Shown in pieces: positions 36,365-53,055 of a stretch of 64,000 nt of DNA. The notes beneath the pieces were generated by a model. It was not told the DNA's origin. It did no database searches and worked only from the letters and a program-made list of their open reading frames with translations. The translations under genes and the position numbers were made by a program. Source of the DNA: Circinella umbellata (lineage: Eukaryota; Mucoromycota; Mucoromycetes; Mucorales; Lichtheimiaceae); the NCBI GenBank assembly GCA_025093555.1, contig JAIWNF010000058.1, positions 210,020 through 274,019 of the forward strand, read 5' to 3'. Each line of letters opens with the position of its first letter. Positions within the stretch are counted from its first letter, which is position 1.

Positions 36365-38126
36365 ATGACAATTTACGATCCAACTTCAGAAAATGTGTTT
36401 ATGCCGCCGCATGTCAAGGCCGATAGTCCAGGAACTCAGACAGAAGAAGACATGGCATTAGAAACGAGTCAACTCATGATTCGTTCACCCGACCAAACAG
36501 CTTTTGTTCATTCTTCACAAGATCATACAATGCCTAATGAACAACCTTATAAAAAATTCAGGTATGACCCTTGGTCAGTTGAATACCTTTGTAGCGATCC
36601 GACAAGTCCATTAGCCAATGTACCGCTTGAGGTAATAAAAATAAATTATTGTTATTTCGTTTGGCAACTTAGTTAGTATTATTTTAAAAGAGCGAGATTT
36701 GCAGGAGAAAAAGAGAAAGAGAAACTAGTATAATCAAATGAAAACGAGAGATATTATAAAGAAGTTACACACACACACATATATATATACATGTTGCTAT
36801 TTGCATGGAACATCTCAGTTCTAAGCAAAGAGAGAAAAAAAGTCTTTAAAGAGTTGTCACCTCAAAATTTCTATCTTTTTTTCTTTGTCCCTTTGTTTTC
36901 TAGTCTATTTTCGAATTTTCTGCCTTCCAGTTATTATCTTCAAATGAACAAGATGAATTAGCAAGGTTATTACCTGCTGTGGATACAAATGAGAATAAAA
37001 CTATTACAGAAGCATTTTTTTCAAAAGATCAAAACCCTATCTTTTGGAATGCAGTGGATGATTGGCAAACCATGTTAGCCAATGGTGATCTTAGCAATCA
37101 TCATTATCACCATAGCAACAACAATAATAATAATAATAATAATAGTAGTAACTATGTAACAGCAACAATGGATGATCATACTAGTAATACCATGGAACGA
37201 AGTTTACATCATCATCATCACCATCATCATCCACCACAGCAACAGCAACAACAACAAATTTCTCCATCAGAACATACATCTGTTGGCGATAACTTTAAGG
37301 TTACTATATTATTATTCTAATTATTACTATTCTAATTATCTATAAGAACAAAATCCCAGAAATACAGAAATATTGGCATACTAACCCCACAAAACACATG
37401 TGTATAATAGGATGAAGCTTTTGAGACATATTGGGGGGAACTGAATGATAGAGATAAGATGCATAATGTTGCAGGGTATATATATCATCCAATTTAAAAC
37501 ATGCAAAATGAAAAAAAAAGGGACTCACCAAGTGATTCATTTCTAACATTTATTATCTTATCACTTTTTTCTTTTAGGGATTCAAAAAATATCACACTTA
37601 AAGACATGTGTCGAAAAGGCCTGATACGAGAACGTGATGTAATCGTATATAAAAGAAATTTTAGTGCTTGTAAAGTAGTAGTATCCAAATCAATGACAGT
37701 AAGTTCTTTTTTTTAATGTTAAATGCAGGGGAAAAAGGGGAAAAGGGGAAATAGGGTAAAAAAAATATCTTTTAAGGAAAAACCTTTATTTTTTTTTTGG
37801 GGGGGGGGAGAATGGAAGAGAAACTGGCAGAGAGGGGTGGTGCAAGAAAGCGATTAAAAATAAAGTTATTTTATTAATGGTTTATTTTATAATAGGTTGT
37901 TAAAGCCAATGGATCAACGGGTATATCAATTGAATTAGATAATGAAATATTTGAAGATTTTGAAACCCCCACGGCATTAGAAACTAAAATATTGGACCAA
38001 CATGGTAAAGTAAGCAAGGATAAACGACCCAATGGTAATGCATTTAAAAGTATTCGATTATTACGAGGAGGAACGGATCTAGGCCGCTTATTTGACATTC
38101 GTAAAGATGGTTTTGGCGAAAACTAA
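36365..38126 (+). CDS. ASX/DEUBAD-domain protein with RAMA-like C-terminus
   Basis: Five exons join in frame (36365-36631, 36904-37299, 37411-37475, 37578-37698, 37896-38126) for 359 residues. Residues ~90-150 read SIFEFSAFQLLSSNEQDELARLLPAVD...ITEAFFSKDQNPIFWNAVDDWQTMLANG. This fits the ASX homology (DEUBAD) fold that binds and activates UCH-type deubiquitinases in chromatin complexes. A spacer has poly-Asn, His8 and Gln7 runs. The C-terminal ~110 residues, ITLKDMCRKGLIRERDVIVYKR ... GISIELDNEIFEDFETPTALE ... GGTDLGRLFDIRKDGF, look like a RAMA-type (DNA/chromatin-associated) module. A nuclear role is inferred; domain calls are by eye. Confidence 0.72.
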
Positions 38127-39224
38127 ACTTTAAGGGAAGAGAAAGAGGGAGGGAAAATGAGAATATGGCCAAAAGAGCAAAAAAAAAAAAAAAAAAAAAG
38201 GACGAATAAGGGCAAGAACGATGATTTACACAACCAAAACACATCAACAAAAATATCCATCTTTTTCTTTTTTTTACACTATCAAAAAAATGTGCGGTTG
38301 CTTTTGTACATCATCCTAACCTACCTATATATATTTCATGTATATATATATATAATTTACACATCACATATACATATATAATTATTACATTATCATATAC
38401 AATTTAAAATCTACTATTATATTCCAAAAATACCATCTTTTCCCGTTATATATATATATAATGTGTGTGTTATTTTGTGTATCATATTAATAATAGTAAT
38501 AATTATATACTTTTTTTTTCGATTGTTTTTTTTTTGTTGTTATTTCTGCATAAACTCAAAAAGAATTCCCAATTTGAATGATTAACATTGCGCATACATA
38601 TTTATATTTAAAAATATGAAATGATTTTATAATAGCGAACCTAAAAGAAAGGCACTTTTCATAACAAATATTGCAAATGTCAATGTATGAAATATATATT
38701 ATAACGGAATACAAATAGTTTTCATTATTCTGTTTTCAAGATCATGCGCATGGTAACTCCTATTACTATTTCTTACATGTTTAAAAGTGATAATAATATA
38801 ATTTCACCCTCATGATCAAAATGATTTTATATATCTTTTCCTTTTCACGCCCCCCCCTTTTTTTTCTTTTTCTTTTCTTTGTTCAGGCTTTCTTTCGATA
38901 ATAGTAAAGATGCATAACGACGTACTTAGTTTACTTTTTCGTCATGACATCCGAAAAAATAATTATAACGTTAAACAGATAAATAAATATAAACCCCCTA
39001 CATGGTGAAAATCATAAAAAAAAAGAATGATCCACATTAACTTTTGGGGGTAGAGAAACAACTAAGAACAAATATATAAATATATATATACTGAATAGTA
39101 TAAGTAAAAGAAAAAAAAATTATATATTTTGTAAGGAAGGTGTTATAAGATTATTTGATTAAAATACTAATCAAAAACACAGTTTATATAAACCTCCTCT
39201 TTTTATTTTATTTTATTACTTTCC
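38127..39224. other. Convergent 3' region
   Basis: Lies between two convergent genes. Very AT-rich with A21-like, TA and TG runs (38175-38200, 38340-38380, 38445-38475) and a C8T9 tract near 38850-38867. No gene seen. Confidence 0.5.
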
Positions 39225-43536
<4,312 letters not shown>

Positions 43537-46244
43537 ATATAAATATATATTTTGTATGTATATGTATGGATTTTAAAAATAGGAAAAAAAAAGGGCTTCT
43601 CTTTTTTTTTTGTTTAATTGGGAATTAGAAAATAAAAAATAAAAAGAAAAGTGTGTGAGAGAAGTGAAATAATAAATAATAAGATATATGCGTCATGATA
43701 GCGGGAGATGAAAAATTGGGTTTGGTTTTCGCAAGACCTTACAAATTATATTTCAGTTTGTATAATTCGCACCAAAGTGCTGCGCAGAAATAAATGTCGC
43801 TTTTTTTTGAGTGTGTGGCCATCAACTGTTAGATATAGATGAAGATTAGTGGGACTAATAAGAGAAAAACAGTACCCCTGCTAATAAAGAATAAGAAAAA
43901 AAGACTTAAAGTACGGAGTAGTATAAACGCTTAGTGCTTGCAACAGGAATAACTCAATTTCTGTCAAATAATATGGGGACCACTGTGTAATCCGTCACAT
44001 ACATCTATTGCGTTAGATGAGTTGTGGTACAAAACTGTGTAGCATGAAAAAAACTCCTAAATATTAATACGTAATAAATACACCGGTTAGTATTCTACGT
44101 ACAAGCTTAAACATCACAATGAACAACTCAACAAGAACAACTCTTGAAGTACAATTTCAATACTTTAATGATACACCAGTAGCAAATGACAACCAAACGA
44201 CTGATGTTAAGAAGATGAAAATTAAGAAGGACAAATAGCCTCAAAAAATTACGCTAATAGAAAAACATACGTGGGGGGAAAAGAAATAGTGTTTTCTATA
44301 TTATTTGTACTAAAGCTGTTTATATTGCTTGTGAATAACTGATCACATTAAAATATTGTTACATAGGGATCTCTGCTATCAGAAATTAACTTTCAATTAT
44401 CTACGACAATATATTATTAACTCCGTTCTAATGGCTTTTTTGTTAATGTGAATCTAATAAAAGGGCATCGAATGTCAATACACAATTATGAGGAGCAAGG
44501 TAAAACGTGTTCTTCAAAATATTTAAAGACTCAAATAAGCACCATCAACTCACTGTGAGTTCATTCATTCGAATCATGAGATAATAGTAAGATTTAGAAA
44601 CGTAGCCACTTTTATCTTATATATATACTCCTTGCTGATAAACAACTGTAGAGTTCATTATATGGCAATAAATTCGATTTTGCTATCAAGGTATTTTCTT
44701 TTTAAAAAAAAAAGAAAGCTACGTATAAGTTTATACCGTAATAGCACAATTTAATAATGAGAAATTCGTTTGATACAAAGATTAGTGCACATAAGAGCAA
44801 GAAAAATCATTCCATGCGTGACGATATCAATTTTTATTGGTAGGTATGAATAATATATGATAACAATTAGATTTGAATTAATAAAACGAGCGTCGTCTAT
44901 CTTAACAACTATGTAGAAACCAATATTATTCATAAATACAATTTGAATCATTACCCTTAAAACACAATACAGCGGAATAAGTATATAAATGAAAGGTTTG
45001 TTTAGAAAAAATGCTATAATATGTACAATTAAGTATTTATATAATGAGCTCTTTTTTAGCTGTGGTTTATATAGTATCAAAACTCTACAAAAGGGAAAAA
45101 TGCGGAGATGGGTTGCCAATATATATAATAAAATATTTAGTAGAGATAAAAGATTGAAAATATTATCTTTAAAGGAATGGTACATAATCTATGGATAAAC
45201 CTATTGTTGTTGGATATTATTATGCAAAATAAAAAGAACAATCACAATAAGCCACTACTTCTGGACGATAATGAATTGATAATCCAAGGTCGTTTGATAG
45301 TAGTATTATTATTGTAACACAATAGAATTTAATGACAGAAAACCGCGGAAGATCAATATAAGATATTGAATGCTTTGCTGCATGGTAACCCCATGCACAA
45401 TTAATTAATGGACGTGAGCAAAAAAAAAACATGCTATGACAACCCTTTGTTCTTATGATTATCATACATCAATTATCAATTACTACTACCTTTTTCTTCT
45501 ACGGTGCGTTTTCACGACACTCTACCTCTTCCTCCCTCAGCGGTACTTTTACTATAGTATATTCACCAAAGTGATTGATCGAGAAGAAGGAAAAAAAAAG
45601 GTGATGTATCTCCACTCCTTTCTTCCATGACGACAACAACAACAATAATGGGAAAATTTTTTGTAACCGATGAGGAGATTGAAGGGGCGGATTATATTGT
45701 GCACGCTGGTAAATGGTTGCACATGCTACCCCTGAAAGTATAGTACACAAGTTTTTTTTTTTTTATCATGTCATTGCAGTGGTATTTCAAGTATAATCAT
45801 GTTAACAAACAAAAAAAAAGTGTACTGAAAACACAATAATCTCTCAGAAAAAAAGGAGTAACCATGTTCATCATGGTGTTGCTTCTTTTTCACTCTCTCA
45901 CTGAAAGGGGACCAAAAGAAAATTCGATCATAAGTTCGTTTCCTTTGCTACACAGCTTTTTTTTTTTTTTCATTTACAAAAAAAAAAAAAAAGGTTTGCA
46001 GTCAAATGATTTATTGACCTTTCTTTCGCTCTAAAATCCTCCTTTTCCTTTTTATTTATCATATTTATATTTATATTTTGTACAAGTAATAATATAATTT
46101 CGTGGTAGTGGGAAAGAACTCACTACATATCTCAAACGATTATATTATTATTTTACGTAGTCTTTTTAAACGATTTCTCAGTCGATGTTGATCATTATTA
46201 TTTAACATTATTTTTATGACAGCATTCTATTTTTAAAAGACGCT
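43537..46244. other. Divergent intergenic region
   Basis: Separates Prp5 (-) and the RasGEF (+), so holds both promoters. A 39-codon plus-strand frame at 44119-44238 is listed separately. The rest is AT-rich with A/T homopolymers and no recognisable gene. Confidence 0.45.
44119..44238 (+). CDS. Possible small ORF (39 aa), unknown
   Basis: ATG to TAG with hydrophilic, protein-like composition: MNNSTRTTLEVQFQYFNDT then a Lys-rich end (KKMKIKKDK). No signal peptide, membrane segment or known motif. Could be a genuine micropeptide, an exon or remnant of a lost gene, or chance. Listed because its composition differs from the surrounding AT-rich noise. Confidence 0.2.
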   Translation: MNNSTRTTLEVQFQYFNDTPVANDNQTTDVKKMKIKKDK

Positions 46245-49200
46245 ATGGTGATGACATTAACGACCCCACCAACACAAACTACGATGAATGATGGATATTA
46301 TGATAATATTGCCAGCCAAGATTTAAATATACAATCTCTTTTGTTTAAATTTAGATTGATAGACCCATCAAGTCAATGGAATAGTAACAATAGCGTAAGT
46401 CTTATTCAGCATTATTAAACCAGTATAGAAAAATAGCATTGTTTCTTTTTTCTTATTATTGCCGTTCATTGTATATTTACAACAAGCACAAGAAAAAGAA
46501 GGCTATCTTAATAACAATAATAAATACGTAATATAAAATACATTTTGTAATATTAGACGCGTGCAAACTTATGGAGTGCATTGGAAGATACTGTATCAAC
46601 CATTTTATTGGGAATTCTTGCCGTATTACAATATGCGCATGAATGTGAGCAACAAAACAACTCTTTTCACTCTACACCATGGACAGCTTCCCATATGATA
46701 TACATTACTCATGCATCAGCTTTACTTTCATCTATTGTTCGGACCCTGACTGATGGATTACGACAGCACGCACAAGAATTGAGTCAATCATTTACTAATC
46801 AGAATAACAAAACACGCATACATCCACTAAAAGCATCGTTTCGATTATTAGAAAGTAGCAACAACAACAGCAACAGCAGTAATTATAATAACATTACACC
46901 AATGTATTTTAGAGACAAGGTTGCAAATACATATACAATGGCACATAAAATCCATCAAGAAACAAGCTCTATTCTTGAAAAAGTACAACAAGTAGAAAAT
47001 ATATTATCATTACAAGGTCAAGAGAATTCTAATAACTGTGGAAATGATGATGATAGCCATAATAACAATTTTGACTTTGAACTACATCGTCAGGTATGCA
47101 CAAAAAAAAATTGGAATGTGGCTGTTTTTTTTTCATTTAGAATACGTTTATCATATCTCATCTTTTTCTTATATTAGAGGATTCAAAGTTCGCTCGTGAC
47201 TCATGTAAATCAACTTTTGGAAGCTTTATTGGAATTTTCTGCGTCACCATCAATTGTCATTGTCGAGGAAAAGTTTGCTCACTTTGAATACAGTCAACTA
47301 CAGAAAAGCAATTCTCTTTTCAGTATAAATAATCATGATAATATCAACAAAAGAAATTCAATTGATCTTCTTCCTTCACAACTTTCATCATCGTCATCAT
47401 CATTATCTTTACGATCTTTTAGTACTACAACCACTTCTTCTACTCCTAGTACTTTTGTTGATAAAGGTAGTATATATATATATATAACCAGCAACAAAAG
47501 AAAAGAAACAAAGAAAGCAAAAACTATTATCTAATGACGATAAGCAGGATCGATCATTTTTTTTGTGTAATGTTACGCAATTAATTGCTCTTTGCTATAT
47601 TAGATAAAATTATCCATGCTAAATATACGCCATCCTATATTTCATATAGGTTTACCAGTATTATCGTCACCACATATGGGACTCGTCAATGCATTTGTGT
47701 CACATGAATACAACGACCAAGACTACGTAATAAACCACATGGGCCCGGATCGTCATTCCCAAACCAATAAGTTGTAAGCTATTTATATAAATAACAAGAT
47801 AAATAGAAAAAAATGGAATCACTAACTATATTACTATCATTACTTTTATATATATAAACGTATGTTACTAATTGAAATATATAGCGTGAACGATGAAAAC
47901 AATAATGATACCACTTCTCCAGCAAGAAATACATCAACACCATCAGGCAAGTATATGATATGATGACAATGTCAGTTTCCCTTTTTTTTTATTATTTTGA
48001 AAGAAAAATATCGGAGGAGATGTATACACGGGGACAATAAAAAGAACGAAAGAACTAAATCGAGTGTCTTTGTGAGATGCGGTAATGAGAATATATATGA
48101 TGTACATCTTGATGTTTACCTCCTTGACTGAGTGGTTACATCAATAATATTGATTATTCTTCCGTATCTAGAGAGTACATCATCCCTCTTTTTCTTTTTT
48201 TTTTCTCTCACCTTCTCTCTTTCTTTCTTTCTTTCTTCTCTATCTTTCTCCTATGGCTTAAATGCTGCGGATATATAATAATATAGAATATTAAGCTCCT
48301 GTAATATTATTATCATTATTATTAGAAGCAACAAAAAAAAAGACCCCACATTAATTATTTTTTAATTACTTCTTCTTTTTGTCTGTCAAAAAAAAATACT
48401 TGTTTTATTAGTTAGTAAACGGTTCCTGCGCAGCATAACTGGATTCAAAAGTCAACCATCAACAATGACAAGTGTGGCATCTCGAACAGCAACTACTGTC
48501 AACCATCATCCGATTCCTACAACGACGATTGGAGATAATTTATATTGTCATCATCCTATTCAAAAATCGAAAACGACGACAGTATTACTTGATAATATAA
48601 CAAACGATTCTCGAATCAACAATAGTACTAGTAGTAATGTCAATTGCAGCAACAAAAATGATTTTATGAATAATACACCAAAGCCATACAAAAATGCCAA
48701 TGCACTAAAAATGTTTTTTAGTAATCATCATAATGGTAACCATAGTAGTCGAAATCGAACAGAGAAAAATATGGAAAAATCAAACATTATTCAACCTACT
48801 ACTTCTGCAAATGCAACACCTTTACGAAAAGCAGCGAACAATGATAATATTCGACTCTTGTATAATCAGCATGCAGCAACACGATCAGAAGAAACAATAC
48901 AATATCGACGTCATGATGATATAAAGCCCGATGATAACAATTCTTATGCTCAAAGACAACAAATCGAGGTAAAAAAAAGTTATTTTTATTTTTCATTAAT
49001 TTTTTTATTACGTTGCTCTGCATAGGTTTATCACTTTCTTTATTCTTTCAACTTCCCCCTTTTCTTCTTCTTCCTCCAAATTTTTCTATCCTCTATTCAC
49101 TCTATTTTTATATTATTTTCTCATACCCCCCTTTTTCTATCTCCCCTGAATCAGCCGGAATTAGATAATTCAAAACCATCGACGACAGCTTCCTCCTATT

Positions 49201-52200
49201 ACTCGAATAATTGGGCTTCTCTCACTTTCATCAACAACAACAATGATAATAGTAGTCACCATGATACTATAGAACCCGCTATTAGAGTAGATACATTTCA
49301 GACAGTAACCAATTCGACACATCGTAAATCTGTACAAACTCTTGTTCCTCCGTTTTCAAGACAAACAGAAATACGCACTCTCGATCACCATCAGCATGAT
49401 TTAGAAGAGCATCAACACTTTTCATTACTACCGGAAGAAGAAGAGCAAATAGAGGGAGAAGAACAAAGCAATTCTTTACCAGAAGGAGTTAATAAAAATA
49501 TACGTGCAATCCATCGAAAACGACAAATTACCAGTAGTAATGATTTATTATCTTTTGCTCAGTATTCATGTTCTACTGTTTCTATCGATCAGCAACAGGA
49601 TGCTGTAACCAAGGCGGATCAAAAAGATCAAGAAATGACGGGATTATCGGATTCTAATTATTTTTCAATTCAACCATCGTCTTCTCAACATTCAGCCACT
49701 ACATCACCTACTACCTCCAATGATAATAATAGTACTGAAACTGGATCAACAGTATCATTAGCGGACAAAATGGATTTTTCATTATCATTACGAGTAGTGG
49801 ATGGTACTACTACTAGTACCAATCTATCATCCAACAATGTCGATCAGTCAAAAAAACAATTGCAACCACCCCCGCCACAAAGTACAACACCTAATGTACT
49901 CGTGTCGATTCATCGAGAGCATATTGAACCGACGTTGGTGTCTGAATTTACTAAAGAAAAAGAATATGAAGCGAAAAATTCAAACAAATCCAAATTTCTT
50001 AATGCACCTGTGATAGGTGGCACATTAAAACACTATCGTTCGGAGAGTGATTTGACGCGGTTAAAAGACATGTGTGCTCCACCACCTGCCAGTAATGCAA
50101 TATCACAAAGAGCTGTCATAGCAACAGCTGCGAAGCGACAACAGCATACTAAAGATCATTTTACATCAAAAAAAACAAATAATACAAAAGGATCATCACC
50201 TTATTTATTATCATCGAATCAAAATAGTAGTAGCGGGTCTCTATCTTCTGTCTTTAAAACGCTGGTCGTTCCACAACGAAGTAGTAGTATTCGTAGTAGT
50301 AAATCGTATACCACTAAAAAACAATCCCCAGCATCTTCATTGGATATTGATCAAACATCACAGTAAGTACAACAGTATATTTGTTTTTCGTGTAGCTTGG
50401 TTTTTTTTTAATTCGTTTTATATAAATTCTGACAATTCAATTATCACCATATTTTCTTTGTTCTATCATGATGCACCGATAGTAATAGTAGCACTGGTAG
50501 TTCATGGAACTTTTTACGTACCATTAAAAAGAACCAATCATCCACTAACTTAAAGAAGACGATTCCAAATGATGAGGTTTGTTTGTTTTTTGTTTACTTT
50601 TCTTTCTTTTTTCTTTCACTCTTTTGTTTTCTTTCTCTCTCTCTCTTTCTCTTTTTTTTTCTTTCTCTTGTTCTTTTTTTAATTAAATGTGTAATAATGA
50701 GTTATAATTTATTATCATTTCGTCGACAGATATTAAGACAAGCTGGTCTTGATCCCAATAAAGCAACTACAACACAAAATGCAACTAGGAGTAATAATGG
50801 AAAATCGAATCAACATCAACAGCAACATCAAAAAAGTGTTTTACATGTATCAGAAAATGGACAAGATGTAATGATATTAGAAATGCATGGTGGGAAATTA
50901 CAAGTGGTAGCTGGTACTGCCGAAAAGTTATTTTTGAAACTAGCAGATGAAACTGCACAAGGTAAAATAAATAAATGTATTTATACATTTTCAAAATAAG
51001 CAGAGTGAAGAATTAGAAAAAAGGCAAGCAATTATGTATAATGCAAGGCTGATCACAAGAGTTCAATTTTTCTTTCATATAGATTTGGATTATGTTGATA
51101 CATTTATAATGAATCATACTGCATTTACTGCTTCCATTGAACTTTTGGAAAATTTAATAGCAAGGTTTCATTTAGAGGCATTACCAGGAGAAGCAGATTA
51201 TTTTAAAAAATGGCAACGTTGTATTCAAGTCAAGTAAGTTCAATTATTTCCGTACTATTCATTCTCTTTTTTTTTCAATTCTCTTCCTTTTTTACTCGTC
51301 ACCTCCTTTACCTCACATCCCGTTGGCTTTAGTTAGTTAAAGTATACTTATATGGTCCAATTTCCAAAATATAATTATTTTTATTATTATTATTAGGGTA
51401 CTTAATGTTATTTCTCGTTGGGTCAAGTTACAATATCAAGATTTTAAAAAAACACCAGTTTTGCAAACTCGACTAGAGACTTTTATTAATGGTGATATAA
51501 AGCGAGCAGGCTTTACTACAGAAGCCAGTATGATTAAAGACGCATTGGATTTACAGGTATTTTTATTTAACAGAAAATAATAATAATATATTGAATGTTC
51601 GCTATATACTAATACTGATAACATTATTATCATAATTATGGTCATTGAAGATGGCACAGCATGCTCGACAGAGACATTCACTTGTTGCGCTGACATCTCA
51701 TTCGCTTGCATCATTCAAAAACAATAACAATGGAACATTTAGTAGTACCAGTAGTAGTAACAGCAATGGAAGCATATTATCCCCATTATCTCCAACTTCA
51801 CCACCTACACCATCATCACTTGGTTCACCTCAATTTCAACGACGACCGTCTGTACCTAGTACAACACCTCATCTATTTTCACTTATATCTACACCACCTA
51901 GTTCACCTACGTTGACACATACGCCAATATCCTCTCTGTCATCTCCTCTATTTTCATTAGAAGCAAGAGATGTTGCAAGATATTTGACACTGGCTGATTT
52001 TTATACACTAAAATGTATAACAAGTTATGATTATCTTTGTGGTGGATGGAGAAGAAATAATAATGGAAGTACTACAAGAGATGATGGATATATTGGTATG
52101 ATGATAAAACGTGCCAACTTGGTAAGTAGTTATATATATATATATATGTATGCAAACTTGTTATTATTAGGCATGGAGCAAAAAAATAACAAAAAGGGAT

Positions 52201-52887
52201 AGAAAAAAAATTAACTTTTCAAATATTTTTATATAGTTGACACATTGGATACCACACGAATTATGTGCCATCAAACCTTTGAAGCAACGTCGAAATGGTT
52301 TACGAAAACTAATTGAAATCGCCAAATTATGTTTAGAATACAATAATTTTCATACAAGTATGGTCATTATTATGGGATTAACCAGTGCACCTGTTCAAAA
52401 ACTTGAGGAAGTTTGGGAATCTTTACCAAGTCGTGACATGAATACATTTACCACGCTTAAACGACATTTGGATGTGAGCAATAACATGGCCAATTATCGA
52501 CAAGCATTTGCTAAAAAAGCTAAAGCACCTGCAGTTCCATTTTTTCCACTTGTTTTAAAAGATTTGACTTTTTATATGGATGGTAACCGAACGACCTGTT
52601 ACCAACAACAACAACAAGAAAAAGAAGGATTAATTAATTTCAGCAAATTTCGATCGTTAACACAATTTGTCCATCATATTGGGAGTTATACAAATGAAAA
52701 TTATTGGTTTACTGGCGACTTGGAACATTTGGCATTTTTCTCACAGAAAAAATATTATCAGAATAATAATCGAACGGCTGGCCCGTTAGATCATGTAGCA
52801 GAGTTATTTGAGTATGGACTTCGAACAGTGGCGGATTGTTGTAATGACCCACATTGTGAAAGTCAATTACTTGCCCAATTATCATAA
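46245..52887 (+). CDS. Ras guanine-nucleotide exchange factor (CDC25-homology)
   Basis: Large multi-exon gene (about 13 introns) activating a Ras-family GTPase. ATG at 46245 (MVMTLTTPPTQTTMNDGYY). The N-terminal third has a helical region (TRANLWSALEDTVSTILLGI...; QEWSSILEKVQQVENIL-like) and Ser/Asn-rich stretches. The middle, 48440-50370, is almost entirely low-complexity. From about 50730 comes a REM/RasGEF_N region (DLDYVDTFIMNHTAFTASIELLENLI...RVLNVISRWVKLQYQDF). The catalytic CDC25 domain follows: SLEARDVARYLTLADFYTLKCI, LTHWIPHELCAI, RLRKLIEIAKLCLEYNNFHTSMVIIMGL, PFFPLVLKDLTF, NGNRT and FSKFRSLTQFV. Ends ESQLLAQLS. The exon 47645-47955 segment is less certain. Which GTPase it acts on is unknown. 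Confidence 0.85.
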
Positions 52888-53055
52888 TATTAATAGTAAT
52901 AATAAATTATAATACGTAATAACAATACTAATTATGCTTTTTTTTTTTCCAATTATATGTACAATTTTATACTTTCATACTATTACATCAATTATTGTCC
53001 TTGAAGATATCTGATTTTACATGATTTTATTTAAAAAAAAAATAAGCAATTTTTT

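Noticed and set aside
44751..45185. 144-codon Ile/Tyr/Leu-rich minus-strand frame suggesting a membrane protein
   Set aside because: Hydrophobicity follows from AT-rich codons; no organised membrane segments, no start context, surrounded by non-coding DNA.
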